From Ruegeria arenilitoris (lineage in GTDB: Bacteria > Pseudomonadota > Alphaproteobacteria > Rhodobacterales > Rhodobacteraceae), in the NCBI RefSeq assembly GCF_013030985.1, contig NZ_WPYP01000002.1, positions 1 through 64,000 of the forward strand: a stretch of 64,000 bases of DNA, in the 5' to 3' direction. Position numbers and translations under genes: made by a program. The notes beneath the pieces were generated by a model, which was not told the origin of the DNA, searched no databases, and saw only the letters and a list, made by a program, of their open reading frames with translations. Positions 27,327-36,898 of this stretch are shown in pieces (position 1 is the stretch's first letter; the number at the start of each line of letters is the position of its first letter).

Positions 27327-27812
27327 TCATTCCGTGATTGCAAAAGCCTCCTCGAACCAATGCTCTTCGAGGTTGGGCCCGGCTCCAATTCGGTCGACCA
27401 CCGCAAATAGTCCGGGCGCATGAAGTGGGGTCAGCACGCCATGCCAAGTGTTGCGATGATAATTTACGCCCTGTCCGGGCGCTGTTTTGAATGCGATGGG
27501 CCTCCCCGGCGTTCCGTCTTCGTCCGGGGCCACAACCACAACAAAAGGCTTATCGGACAAGGGCAGAAAGGCCTGGCTACCATCTGGGTGACGCTCAACC
27601 ATTTCCAGTTTGATCGGCAGGCTGAAAGCCTCGGACTGAAACACGCTGATCCCAGCGCGCCCGTCATGGAAATCCAGCGCGGCGCGGTCGTGGTACCGCG
27701 CGCACTTGCCCTGATTGATGAGTTTGTCGACTTGGCCCGACGCTTCGATGACATTACCAAACGGCGCAAAGGCCTCGGCCGTCAGAGGCTGGAGTTTCAA
27801 TGCGGTCGTCAT
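27327..27812 (-). CDS. allA: Ureidoglycolate lyase
   Basis: The 161-residue protein has the AllA cupin-like pattern: LTAEAFAPFGNVIE at the start, MVERHPDGSQAFLP in the middle and VNYHRNTWHGVL near residue 117. It splits (S)-ureidoglycolate into glyoxylate and urea, the last step of purine ring breakdown. It overlaps the puuE-uraD fusion gene by 4 bp (ATGA), so translation is coupled. The glyoxylate made here is the substrate of BhcA and BhcC and probably the signal for BhcR. Confidence 0.92.
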   Translation of the reverse strand: MTTALKLQPLTAEAFAPFGNVIEASGQVDKLINQGKCARYHDRAALDFHDGRAGISVFQSEAFSLPIKLEMVERHPDGSQAFLPLSDKPFVVVVAPDEDGTPGRPIAFKTAPGQGVNYHRNTWHGVLTPLHAPGLFAVVDRIGAGPNLEEHWFEEAFAITE

Positions 27813-29221
27813 TCCGCAAACTTCTCGATCAGGCGCAATTCGGCGATCCGCTCGACCTGACGGCAGGCTTCGGCAAATTCGGTGTCGCGGTCACTGTCAA
27901 TGCGGCGGTGAAAAGCGTCTAGAATGCTGGCCTTGGTGTTGTCCTTGACCGCGATAATAAACGGAAAGCCAAATTTGGTCGTGTAAGCCTCGTTCAACGC
28001 CGTGAACGTCGCACGTTCTTCATCGGTCAACATGTCCAGGCCGGCACCGGCCTGCTCCGCCGTGCTTTCCTTGGTCAGACGACCGGCCGCAGCAAGCTTG
28101 CCGGCCAGATCCGGGTGTGCAGTCAGAACACCGAGGCGCTGTTCGCTAGTGGCCGTCCGGAATACACGCGCCAGTGCGTTGTGAACACCGGCTGCATTGT
28201 CATGCGTCGGTCCCAGCTCCAGTTCAAATGCACCTTCTGCAATCCATGGGCTGTGTTCAAACACACCGCCGAACTCGGCGACAAAGGATTGCTGATCCAT
28301 TTCAGACGGGGTCAGGCGTTGCATTGGTGGGTGCTCCTTTGCCCAGTGATCAGCGATCTGTTCGCGTGTGGCGAACCAGACGCCCTCATGCTTCATGAAG
28401 TGTTCCAACGCGCGTTTCAGCGCCATCGCGCGTCCCGGGCGACCAATTAACCGGCAGTGCAGTCCAATCGACAGCATCTTCGGCGCACCAGCTTCACCCT
28501 CGGCATAGAGCATGTCAAAGCTGTCTTTGAGATAGCTCTCGAACTGTTCGCCATTGGTGTAGCCCGCCTGGATCGCAAAACGCATATCGTTGCAATCCAT
28601 TGTGTAGGGCATGATCAGCTGATCCTTACCCCCTGCCTTTACCCAGTACGGTAAATCATCGGCGTAGCTGTCAGCGATATAGGCAAAGTCGCCTTCTTCA
28701 GCGGCCAGATCGACTGTATTCATCGAACAGCGACCCGTGTACCAACCGCGCGGCGGTTGGCCCGTGACCTCGGCATGCAGCCGAATTGCTTCCCGGATCT
28801 GGGCGCGCTCTTCTTCTGCGTCCATGTCCTTGTGTTCAATCCACTTGAGACCGTGGCTGGCGATCTCCCAGCCCGCATCCTTCATCGCCGCTACCTGCGC
28901 CGGTGCGCGGGCAAGCGCGGTCGCGACGCCATAGACGGTAACAGGCAGATCCTGCAAAAGATGATGCACCCGCCAGAACCCGGCGCGGCTGCCATATTCG
29001 TAGATCGACTCCATATTCCAGTGCCTTTGCGCCGGCCACGGCGCAGCACCAGTGATCTCGGACAAGAACGCCTCAGACGCGGCATCGCCGTGCAAAACGT
29101 TGTTTTCGCCGCCCTCTTCATAGTTCAGTACAATCTGAACTGCGATCTTGGCATCATTGGGCCAGTTGGCTTTAGGCACTTGCCCACCATAACCGGTCAT
29201 GTCTCGTGGATAGCGCGTCAC
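27809..29221 (-). CDS. puuE-uraD: Bifunctional allantoinase / OHCU decarboxylase
   Basis: The 470-residue protein joins two enzymes. Residues 1 to about 300 are a PuuE-type, metal-independent allantoinase of the polysaccharide-deacetylase fold (MTRYPRDMTGYG, GWYTGRCSMNT, LSIGLHCRLIGRPGR). Residues from about 305 are OHCU decarboxylase (FEHSPWIA, LTAHPDLAG, KFGFPFIIAVK). UraD turns 2-oxo-4-hydroxy-4-carboxy-5-ureidoimidazoline into (S)-allantoin and PuuE opens allantoin to allantoate, so the fusion links consecutive steps. The order in the protein is the reverse of the pathway order. It leads the minus-strand operon and is divergent from HIU hydrolase. Confidence 0.93.
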   Translation of the reverse strand: MTRYPRDMTGYGGQVPKANWPNDAKIAVQIVLNYEEGGENNVLHGDAASEAFLSEITGAAPWPAQRHWNMESIYEYGSRAGFWRVHHLLQDLPVTVYGVATALARAPAQVAAMKDAGWEIASHGLKWIEHKDMDAEEERAQIREAIRLHAEVTGQPPRGWYTGRCSMNTVDLAAEEGDFAYIADSYADDLPYWVKAGGKDQLIMPYTMDCNDMRFAIQAGYTNGEQFESYLKDSFDMLYAEGEAGAPKMLSIGLHCRLIGRPGRAMALKRALEHFMKHEGVWFATREQIADHWAKEHPPMQRLTPSEMDQQSFVAEFGGVFEHSPWIAEGAFELELGPTHDNAAGVHNALARVFRTATSEQRLGVLTAHPDLAGKLAAAGRLTKESTAEQAGAGLDMLTDEERATFTALNEAYTTKFGFPFIIAVKDNTKASILDAFHRRIDSDRDTEFAEACRQVERIAELRLIEKFAE

Positions 29222-29367
29222 ATCAGTTTCCTTTTTCTTCTTTTGATCCTTACCCCAAATAATCTGAGATGTTTTTCAAAAAATACGGAAAACAGCTTCG
29301 AACAGACTGCCTTTGCCTCTTGCAAGGTGATCGGATTAGTAACGTCTTAACTATTGGAGAGGCACAA

Positions 29368-29721
29368 ATGACTGGATACCTTTCAACACATGTTCTGGAT
29401 ACGGCTCGGGGGTGTCCCGCTGAAGGCTTGAAAATTGAACTTTTTCGGGTCGAAGGCACAGAGCGCACCTTGCTGAAAACTCTGATCACCAATGACGATG
29501 GCAGGACCGACGAACAGATTCTGCCCGAAACAGAGTTTTCAACAGGCGAGTACGAACTGGTCTTCTACGCCGGAGAATACCTGGATGCCTCTGGCACCCC
29601 GCCTGAGGACCCCCGTTTTCTGAACGTCATCCCGATCCGCTTTGGAATGTCTGAGCACTCGCATTATCACGTCCCACTGCTTCTTTCGCCCTTCGGTTAC
29701 TCGACCTATCGCGGCAGCTGA
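29368..29721 (+). CDS. uraH: 5-hydroxyisourate hydrolase
   Basis: The 117-residue transthyretin-like protein begins with LSTHVLDTARG, which carries the first active-site His, and ends in the diagnostic YRGS; HYHVPLLLSPFGYSTY is also typical. It hydrolyses 5-hydroxyisourate, made by PuuD, to OHCU, which UraD then decarboxylates. ATG 29368 follows GGAGAGG. It is divergent from puuE-uraD across 146 bp and convergent with a LysR gene only 5 bp away. Confidence 0.93.
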   Translation: MTGYLSTHVLDTARGCPAEGLKIELFRVEGTERTLLKTLITNDDGRTDEQILPETEFSTGEYELVFYAGEYLDASGTPPEDPRFLNVIPIRFGMSEHSHYHVPLLLSPFGYSTYRGS

Positions 29722-29726
29722 GCGAC

Positions 29727-30647
29727 TTACCGGGACGTATTTGCTGCGGCAATCGATGATCCGATACGTTCTATTATGAACTCCATGAATAGCCGTGTTT
29801 TGGGATCCTGCATCCGGCGGTGCGTAAAAAGACATGCCATTTGAATCGGTTCCGGCGGCGTTTTTTCTGCCACCGGAACCAGGTTTCCGGCCTTAAGGTG
29901 CTGAGCTACCTCAAATACTGGCTTCAACGCGATGCCATGACCGGCAAGGGCCCAGTCCGTCAACACGTCGCCGTCGTCTGACTCGTAGCGTCCGGACACA
30001 CGGAACCGTTTTGGTCCCGTGTCGGTTTTTAAGAGCCATTGGAATTCCGTCGCGCCCGGAAAGCGTAAATTAAGGCACTCATGCTCATCTGTGATAATAT
30101 CGTCGCCACTTTGAGGCATCCCACGTTGCTTGATGTATTTCGGCGATGCACAAAGAACTCTCTCAACATCAGCAATCTTGCGAATTCGTAGATTGCTGTC
30201 CTCAGGCTGACCAAGAAAAAAGGCCAGGTCCAGACCTTCGGTCGTCAGATCCACATTTCGATCGGTCAGCCGCAGCCTAACACTCACCTCAGCATACTCG
30301 GCGAGGAACTTGGGCACCTGTGGAGCTATTAAACGCCGACCGACGCCCAGTGGTGCGGCAACGTAGAGTGACCCTTTCAGGTTCTCTGTCAAGTTGACGA
30401 TCTGAGCTTCCGCGCTTTCCACCGCCTCAAGGATTTCGGCTGCTCCCCTATAGAAAGATTTTCCTTGCTCAGTGGGCGTCAGGCTGCGTGTCGTGCGTTG
30501 AAACAGTCGCACCCCAAGATGCTCTTCCAATTGCGCAATTCGCGCAGAAGTCACGGCAGGTGAAACCCGCAGATCGCGGCCGGCGGCAGACATGCTACCC
30601 AACTCGTAAACGCGGACAAAGGTTCTGATGTTATCAAGATAGGACAT
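29727..30647 (-). CDS. LysR-family regulator, paralogue 1
   Basis: This 306-residue regulator has the N-terminal winged helix (RTFVRVYELGSMSAAGRDL) and a substrate-binding-like effector domain. It is a clear relative of the LysR protein at 32039: both have a GVGRRLIAP-like strand, DGLD/EGLDLAFF and SDDGDVLTDWALAG. It is divergent from puuD across about 100 bp and convergent with uraH, so regulation of urate breakdown is likely. The effector may be urate or an intermediate, but nothing in the sequence shows which. Confidence 0.88.
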   Translation of the reverse strand: MSYLDNIRTFVRVYELGSMSAAGRDLRVSPAVTSARIAQLEEHLGVRLFQRTTRSLTPTEQGKSFYRGAAEILEAVESAEAQIVNLTENLKGSLYVAAPLGVGRRLIAPQVPKFLAEYAEVSVRLRLTDRNVDLTTEGLDLAFFLGQPEDSNLRIRKIADVERVLCASPKYIKQRGMPQSGDDIITDEHECLNLRFPGATEFQWLLKTDTGPKRFRVSGRYESDDGDVLTDWALAGHGIALKPVFEVAQHLKAGNLVPVAEKTPPEPIQMACLFTHRRMQDPKTRLFMEFIIERIGSSIAAANTSR

Positions 30648-30748
30648 TATTTTGTGTTTTTTGATACTGCTTGGTCTTTACCAGCAATACCAGAATAAAG
30701 CAGTCTCGCATAGAGTGGTTGGAACCAAAGATTCTTAGGAGCAAAGCC

Positions 30749-31981
30749 ATGTATGACCTGGCCGTAATGTGGGAGTGGATCGCCTTTTCCGTCCGCTGGC
30801 TGCATGTGATCACCGCGATGGCGTGGATTGGAGCGTCGTTTTACTTTATCGCGCTTGACCTCATGCTCAAGCCGAACCCTGCACTGCCGGAAGGGGCCTA
30901 CGGCGAGGAATGGGAAGTGCACGGGGGCGGGTTCTATCACACCGTCAAATACCTCGTGGCGCCCGCACGCATGCCCGAGCATCTGACCTGGCACAAATGG
31001 CAGAGTTATACGACGTGGCTCTCTGGCGCGGCCTTGCTCATGATCATCTACTGGGTTGGGGGCGAACTATTCTTGCTTGATCCAACCAAAGTGGATCTGT
31101 CGCTTTGGCAGGGGATTCTGATCTCTGGCGGATCGCTGACAATTGGTTGGCTGCTTTACGATCAGATGTGCAAATCGAAGTTGAGCGATCACCCGACCGT
31201 TCTGATGCTGCTGCTGTTCGTGATCCTGGTGATCATGTCCTGGGGCTATAACCAGATCTTCACGGGCCGCGCTGCGCTTTTGCATCTTGGTGCCTTCACA
31301 GCGACGATCATGACGGCCAATGTGTTCTTCCAGATCATGCCGAACCAGCGGATCGTCGTTGAAGACCTTAAGGCCGGTCGCACCCCAGACGCGAAATACG
31401 GGAAGATCGCCAAGGTGCGTTCCACGCACAATAACTATCTGACCTTACCGGTCGTGTTCCTGATGCTGTCGAACCACTATCCGCTGGCTTTCGGCACCGA
31501 GTATTCGTGGATCATCGCCAGCCTGATCTTCCTGACTGGTGTCACCATCCGTCATTACTTCAACACGATGCATGCAACCGGAAAAGGCCCTCACTGGACC
31601 TGGGCTGTCACGGTTCTGCTTATGGTCGTAATTGCCTGGCTGTCTTCGGTCAGAAACGGTGAGACCTGGGAAGACGCCGAAGCGCGCGAAATGACGCCAT
31701 ATGAGCAGAAATATGCGTCAGCCGCCGGTTTCGAGGAAGCCTACGATACTGTTCTGGGCAACTGTTCAATGTGTCATGCCCGAGAACCGGTTTATGGCAC
31801 GATGAAATGGGCCCCAAAGAAAGTCTACCTCGAAACACCCGGCGATGTGGCGCGTCAGGCCGACCAGATTTACCTGCAGGCCGGGATCAGCCACGCAATG
31901 CCACCGCCATCTGCGGTTCAAATGGATGACGAAGCACGCCAGACAATCATCGCATGGGTGCGCGAAGTCAGGGATCAGTAG
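30749..31981 (+). CDS. puuD: Urate hydroxylase PuuD with cytochrome c domain
   Basis: The 410-residue protein has an N-terminal membrane domain of about eight helices (starting WIAFSVRWLHVITAMAWIG) and a C-terminal cytochrome c domain with heme motif C339-SM-C342-H343. This is the PuuD architecture: urate is oxidised at the inner membrane to 5-hydroxyisourate and electrons pass to the respiratory chain instead of O2 forming peroxide. AGGAGC precedes the ATG. It replaces soluble uricase in the pathway, since no uaZ/hpxO-like gene is present in the window. Confidence 0.93.
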   Translation: MYDLAVMWEWIAFSVRWLHVITAMAWIGASFYFIALDLMLKPNPALPEGAYGEEWEVHGGGFYHTVKYLVAPARMPEHLTWHKWQSYTTWLSGAALLMIIYWVGGELFLLDPTKVDLSLWQGILISGGSLTIGWLLYDQMCKSKLSDHPTVLMLLLFVILVIMSWGYNQIFTGRAALLHLGAFTATIMTANVFFQIMPNQRIVVEDLKAGRTPDAKYGKIAKVRSTHNNYLTLPVVFLMLSNHYPLAFGTEYSWIIASLIFLTGVTIRHYFNTMHATGKGPHWTWAVTVLLMVVIAWLSSVRNGETWEDAEAREMTPYEQKYASAAGFEEAYDTVLGNCSMCHAREPVYGTMKWAPKKVYLETPGDVARQADQIYLQAGISHAMPPPSAVQMDDEARQTIIAWVREVRDQ

Positions 31982-32038
31982 GCATCCATCCAGTGATCAC
32001 CGACAGACAAATTAGGTAATTTCACCAAACTCTGCGTA

Positions 32039-32941
32039 CTACTCAAAAAATCTTTTGCTGTGTTGCGCAATATGTTCGACGAACAGACGCACCTTTGGGT
32101 CCTGAAGCTTTTTGTGTGGATAAAGACATCCGAAAATCGTTGGCAACGGGGGCGTGTTGGGCAAAACTTCAACCAACCGACCATCTTCAAGAAACTCGCG
32201 CACATCAAATCGCGGCTTGTTGACGATCCCCCTACCCGCCAAGGCCCAGTCGGTCAGGACGTCACCGTCATCTGCATCATACTTGCCCCGAACCTCAAGT
32301 TTTCGCGGGCCCATGTCGGTGCGGAGCGTCCAGAAATATTCGGGTGATCTGGGGTAGCGCAGCAACAGGCAATTATGGGGCGTATGCAACAGGTCATCAG
32401 GTGTCTTGGGCACACCAAATTGCGATAGATACTCTGGCGACGCACATAGAACGCGATCACAGTCCGCGAACTTCCGCAGTTTCATCGTGGAGTCGTCCAG
32501 ATCGCCAATGAAAAAGGCAATGTCCAGACCGTCGGCCAGAATGTCCACCTTGCGGTCGGACAGTCGCATCCGAATCTCTGTCTCGGGGTAGCGATCCGAG
32601 AAATCCGGAACCAGTGGCGCAACGATTCTGCGCCCAACTCCAAGCGGTGCGGTTATGCGAATCGCGCCTCGCGGGGCGTCTGAAAAGCTGGCGACACGCG
32701 CCTCGGCATGATCGAGCGCAAGCAGAACGGCCTTGGCCTCATCGTAAAAAACCGATCCAACTTCGGTTGGTGTCATTGACCTGGTCGTTCTGTTGAACAG
32801 TCGCACGCCCAAATGGTTCTCAAGCTCTTTCAACCGTTTGCTGGCCACAGCCGGGGTTAACCGCAGGTCGCGCCCGCCGGATGTAATGCTGCCCAGCTCC
32901 ATCACTCTGACAAAAACACGCAGGCTTTCGATGTACGACAT
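32039..32941 (-). CDS. LysR-family regulator, paralogue 2
   Basis: The 300-residue LysR protein is closely related to the one at 29727 (MSYIESLRVFVRVMELGS, LGVRLFNRTTRSMTPTE, SDRKVDILADGLDIAFFIG). It is divergent from xdhA and separated from it by 156 bp containing a perfect inverted repeat at 32985-33003. Control of xanthine dehydrogenase is the simplest reading. The pair of paralogues on either side of puuD suggests one local duplication and later specialisation. Confidence 0.88.
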   Translation of the reverse strand: MSYIESLRVFVRVMELGSITSGGRDLRLTPAVASKRLKELENHLGVRLFNRTTRSMTPTEVGSVFYDEAKAVLLALDHAEARVASFSDAPRGAIRITAPLGVGRRIVAPLVPDFSDRYPETEIRMRLSDRKVDILADGLDIAFFIGDLDDSTMKLRKFADCDRVLCASPEYLSQFGVPKTPDDLLHTPHNCLLLRYPRSPEYFWTLRTDMGPRKLEVRGKYDADDGDVLTDWALAGRGIVNKPRFDVREFLEDGRLVEVLPNTPPLPTIFGCLYPHKKLQDPKVRLFVEHIAQHSKRFFE

Positions 32942-32984
32942 TCGATCCTCTCCTTGCAGAAAGACTGCGCCATGGCGTTTTCTT

Positions 32985-33003
32985 TTTCAACGATCTGTTG
33001 AAA
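32985..33003. promoter_or_regulatory. Candidate LysR operator upstream of xdhA
   Basis: TTTCAAC-N5-GTTGAAA is a perfect 7-bp inverted repeat midway between the divergent LysR gene and xdhA. Dyads of this size and spacing are usual LysR-type binding sites. No matching dyad was seen in front of puuD or uraH. Confidence 0.5.
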
Positions 33004-33097
33004 GTATTTGCCGTTTCCGGCGATTTTAAGACTCAATCGTTGCGCCTATGGTCCCCCAGATCACCCACCTGACAGGCAGGGGCATAGGGAGAATACC

Positions 33098-34561
33098 ATG
33101 ACGCATCGCACCGACATCCAATTTGTCCTGAATGGCAAGGATGTGTCCGTTCCAAACGTATCAGCAGACCAGACGCTTTTGGACTTCTTGCGGTTGGAAC
33201 GTCGGCTGACAGGCACAAAAGAAGGTTGCGCCGAAGGCGACTGCGGCGCGTGCACCGTGCTTGTCGGTCGGCTTGGCAATGCAGGGCTGGTCTATGTTCC
33301 CGTGAATGCCTGCATCCGGTTTCTTGCCTCGGTCGATGGCTGTCATGTCGTAACAGTGGAGCACTTGTCCGGCCCGGACGGTCGTCTGCACCCGGTTCAA
33401 CAAGCGATGATCGATCATCACGGCAGCCAGTGCGGGTTCTGCACGCCGGGTTTCGTCATGGCGCTTTATGCGATGTGGATGCAAACGCCTGAGCCGACCG
33501 AGACACAGGTCGAAACCGCGTTGCAAGGCAATCTGTGCCGCTGCACCGGGTATGAACCGATCATCCGCGCGGCTGTTGCCGTCAGCCGCTATGGCACCCC
33601 TGCGTCGGACCACCTGAACACCGAACGTGAAACCATGACCGCGCGTCTGACCGCCCTCAAAGACGGACGGCGCGTTGTATCCGGGCCAGAGGATAACCTG
33701 AGCATTATCCCGTCCAGCATTGATGATCTTGCCGAGTGTCTGCAGACCTATCCAAACGCAACAATCGTGGCTGGTGCCACGGATGTAGGGCTTTGGGTCA
33801 CCAAATTCCTGCGCAACATCGGGCCTGCCATCTTCACCGGTCATCTCGAAGACCTGAAAACAGTCGAAAGACAAGGTTCCCTCCTCCTGATTGGTGCTGG
33901 CGCCAGCTACACCGATTGCCAGGAACTTCTGTCTGTGCACCTGCCACACCTGTCCTCCTACTGGGATCGCATCGCAGGGTGGCAGGTGCGGAATATGGGA
34001 ACTGTTGGCGGGAATATCGCCAACGGCTCCCCTATCGGGGATACGCCACCGGTTCTGATCGCGCTTGGCGCAGAAATCACACTGCGGCGCGGTTCCGAAA
34101 GCCGGACGCTGCCTCTGGCTGATTTCTTCATCGACTACGGCAAGCAAGACCGCCAACCCGACGAATTTGTCGCAAGCATCCGCGTGCCTCTGCCCGGACC
34201 CAACGATCTGGACGCTGCCTACAAGATTTCCAAGCGTCGTGACGAAGACATCTCTTCCGTCGCTGCGGGTATACATATGACGACCACAGACGGCACCATC
34301 AGCAATGCGCGCATTGCATTCGGCGGTATGGCCGCCACGCCCAAGCGTGCGGCTGCGGCCGAAGCCGCGCTGAACGGTCAACCCTGGGCGCGCGAAAGCT
34401 TTGAAGCTGCCGCCGTAGCACTGGCAGAGGATTTCAGCCCTCTCACCGATTGGCGTGCATCGTCCGACTACCGAATGCTGTCTGCCCAAAACCTTCTGCG
34501 TCGGTTCTTCCTTGAAAACGACGCCAAAACCGACACCCCCGTTCAACTGGCTTGCGCCTAA
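33098..34561 (+). CDS. xdhA: Xanthine dehydrogenase small subunit (Fe-S/FAD)
   Basis: The 487-residue protein carries two [2Fe-2S] clusters (EGCAEGDCGACTV, then CGFCTPGF and GNLCRCTGYEP, residues 1-170) and a FAD domain from about 190 (TIVAGATDVGLWVTK, MGTVGGNIANGSPIGD). It takes electrons from the molybdenum site of XdhB and passes them to NAD. ATG 33098 follows a GGGAG site; the frame is open further up without one. It is the first gene of xdhABC, divergent from a LysR gene. Together the subunits oxidise hypoxanthine and xanthine to urate. Confidence 0.94.
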   Translation: MTHRTDIQFVLNGKDVSVPNVSADQTLLDFLRLERRLTGTKEGCAEGDCGACTVLVGRLGNAGLVYVPVNACIRFLASVDGCHVVTVEHLSGPDGRLHPVQQAMIDHHGSQCGFCTPGFVMALYAMWMQTPEPTETQVETALQGNLCRCTGYEPIIRAAVAVSRYGTPASDHLNTERETMTARLTALKDGRRVVSGPEDNLSIIPSSIDDLAECLQTYPNATIVAGATDVGLWVTKFLRNIGPAIFTGHLEDLKTVERQGSLLLIGAGASYTDCQELLSVHLPHLSSYWDRIAGWQVRNMGTVGGNIANGSPIGDTPPVLIALGAEITLRRGSESRTLPLADFFIDYGKQDRQPDEFVASIRVPLPGPNDLDAAYKISKRRDEDISSVAAGIHMTTTDGTISNARIAFGGMAATPKRAAAAEAALNGQPWARESFEAAAVALAEDFSPLTDWRASSDYRMLSAQNLLRRFFLENDAKTDTPVQLACA

Positions 34562-34576
34562 TTAGGAGACGAGAAA

Positions 34577-36895
34577 ATGAAAGATAACGTTTCCATCATT
34601 GGATCAGCCCACACCAACGTCAATCATGACAGTGCGATCAAGCATGTCACCGGCCGGGCCGACTACACCGACGATATTGCACAGCCCGAAGGCACATTGC
34701 ACGCATATCTTGGTGTCTCTGACGTCGCGCATGCCAAGCTTTTGGGCATCGATTTCACCGACGTTCTGGCCACATCCGGCGTTGTCGGCGTACTGACCGC
34801 AGACGACGTGCCGGGGGCCAATGATATCAGCCCGACACATCTGAACGACGAGCCGGTTTTCCCGACCGACGCCATTCAGTTTCACGGGCAGCCTTTGTTT
34901 GCCGTTGTAGCGGAAACCCGTGACATTGCACGCCGGGCCGCAGAACTGGCAAAGATCGAATACGAAACCCTGCCTCACGCGCTGGACCCGATTGCCGCGC
35001 AGGAAGCCGGTTACCCGCATGTCACAGCCCCCCTCAAGCTGGAACGCGGCGACGTCGCCCCGGCGCAGGCCGCGGCACCAAACCGGATCAAAGGCCGCAT
35101 GAACGTTGGCGGCCAGGATCACATGTACCTCGAGGGTCACATCGCCTTTGCCATTCCGGGCGAAGACGACGATGTGGTCGTGCATTGCTCCACCCAGCAC
35201 CCGTCCGAAGCGCAGCATATGGTGGCGCATGTTCTTGGGGTACCGTCCAACGCCGTTGTCGTTAACGTGCGCCGCATGGGCGGCGGATTTGGTGGCAAAG
35301 AAAGCCAGATGAACCTGTTCTGCGCTGTTGCCGCTATGGCTGCCAAAAAGTGGAACCGCGCCGTGAAAATCCGCCCTGATCGGGATCAGGACATGACGGC
35401 GACGGGAAAACGTCATGACTTCGTAATCGACTATGACGTCGCCTTTGATGACGACGGCCGTATTCAGGCGGTCGAAGGCAGCTTTGCCGCGCGCTGCGGG
35501 TTCTCGGCGGACTTGTCCGGCCCTGTGACCGACCGGGCGCTTTTCCACGCGGATAACGCCTATTTCTATCCGAATGTGCGCCTGAACAGCCATCCGATGA
35601 AAACCAACACTGTGTCCAATACCGCGTTCCGCGGGTTTGGCGGGCCACAGGGCGTGATCGCAGCAGAGCGGATGATCGAAGAAATCGCCTATGCCACCGG
35701 GCAGGACCCGCTGGATGTGCGCAAAGCGAATTTCTACGGCACCGAAGATCGCAACATAACGCCGTATCACCAAGTGGTCGAAGACAGCATCCTCGACCGG
35801 TTGATCGGAGAATTGGAAGAGACATCGGAATACCGCCAACGCCGTCAGGACATCATTGAATTCAACAAGACATCGCCAATCCTGAAAAAAGGCATCGCGC
35901 TTACACCGGTCAAGTTTGGCATTTCGTTTACCGCGACCTGGTACAATCAGGCTGGCGCACTGGTGCATGTCTACAATGACGGTTCGATCCACCTGAACCA
36001 CGGTGGTACCGAAATGGGGCAAGGTCTAAACACCAAGGTTGCGCAGGTCGTGGCTGAGGCCTTTCAGGTTGACTTCAGCCGGATCAAGATTACCAAAACA
36101 ACCACCGAGAAGGTTCCGAACACCTCGGCCACTGCAGCCTCCAGCGGGACCGACCTGAACGGCATGGCCGCGTTGAACGCGGTCGAGCAGATCAAAGCGC
36201 GTCTGGTAAAGTTCGCAGCCGAGAACTGGAACGTCACCCCTGAGGAGGTGGCCTTCCACGCCAATCAGGTGTTCATCGGCGACGAAGTTCTGCCCTTCGA
36301 TGCGTTCATCAAACAAGCCTATCTGGCACGTGTGCAGCTGTCGGCGGCCGGGTTCTACAAAACCCCCAAAATCCACTGGGACCGGGACAAGGGACAAGGC
36401 CGTCCGTTCTACTACTACTCTTACGGCGCTTCGTGTTCCGAGGTGACGATTGACACCCTGACAGGTGAGTACCGGGTAGAGCGTACTGATCTATTGCACG
36501 ACGTTGGCCGCTCGCTGAACCCAGTACTCGACAAGGGGCAGGTCGAAGGTGCCTTTATTCAGGGAATGGGGTGGCTGACCACCGAAGAACTTTGGTGGGA
36601 CGATGCAGGCCGCCTGCGCACGCATGCACCGTCGACATACAAAATTCCGCTCGCCTCGGATCGCCCGCGCATCTTCAACGTGAACCTCGCTGACTGGTCG
36701 GAAAACCGTGAGTTGACCATCAAACGGTCCAAGGCGGTTGGTGAACCTCCGTTCATGCTGGGAATCTCGGTATTCGAAGCGCTGTCGATGGCTGTGGCCT
36801 CTGTTGCCGATTACCGGGAATGCCCACGCCTGGACGCTCCGGCCACCCCTGAGCGTGTCCTGATGGCTGTTACGCGGCTGCAGGAAGTTTCCTGA
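34577..36895 (+). CDS. xdhB: Xanthine dehydrogenase molybdopterin-binding subunit
   Basis: The 772-residue subunit binds the Mo cofactor: family features are RMGGGFGGKESQ, AFRGFGGPQG, HGGTEMGQGL and the active-site glutamate E723 in KAVGEPPFML, equivalent to the proton-accepting Glu of known xanthine dehydrogenases. Residue spacing and length are normal for the split two-subunit form. It lies 15 bp after xdhA with AGGAGACG before the ATG, and 3 bp before xdhC. Confidence 0.94.
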   Translation: MKDNVSIIGSAHTNVNHDSAIKHVTGRADYTDDIAQPEGTLHAYLGVSDVAHAKLLGIDFTDVLATSGVVGVLTADDVPGANDISPTHLNDEPVFPTDAIQFHGQPLFAVVAETRDIARRAAELAKIEYETLPHALDPIAAQEAGYPHVTAPLKLERGDVAPAQAAAPNRIKGRMNVGGQDHMYLEGHIAFAIPGEDDDVVVHCSTQHPSEAQHMVAHVLGVPSNAVVVNVRRMGGGFGGKESQMNLFCAVAAMAAKKWNRAVKIRPDRDQDMTATGKRHDFVIDYDVAFDDDGRIQAVEGSFAARCGFSADLSGPVTDRALFHADNAYFYPNVRLNSHPMKTNTVSNTAFRGFGGPQGVIAAERMIEEIAYATGQDPLDVRKANFYGTEDRNITPYHQVVEDSILDRLIGELEETSEYRQRRQDIIEFNKTSPILKKGIALTPVKFGISFTATWYNQAGALVHVYNDGSIHLNHGGTEMGQGLNTKVAQVVAEAFQVDFSRIKITKTTTEKVPNTSATAASSGTDLNGMAALNAVEQIKARLVKFAAENWNVTPEEVAFHANQVFIGDEVLPFDAFIKQAYLARVQLSAAGFYKTPKIHWDRDKGQGRPFYYYSYGASCSEVTIDTLTGEYRVERTDLLHDVGRSLNPVLDKGQVEGAFIQGMGWLTTEELWWDDAGRLRTHAPSTYKIPLASDRPRIFNVNLADWSENRELTIKRSKAVGEPPFMLGISVFEALSMAVASVADYRECPRLDAPATPERVLMAVTRLQEVS

Positions 36896-36898
36896 GCC

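Noticed and set aside
33161..36022. Long minus-strand open frames (461 and 472 codons) opposite xdhA and xdhB
   Set aside because: Antisense shadows of GC-rich coding sequence; the translations are rich in Arg, Gly and His with no domain signature.
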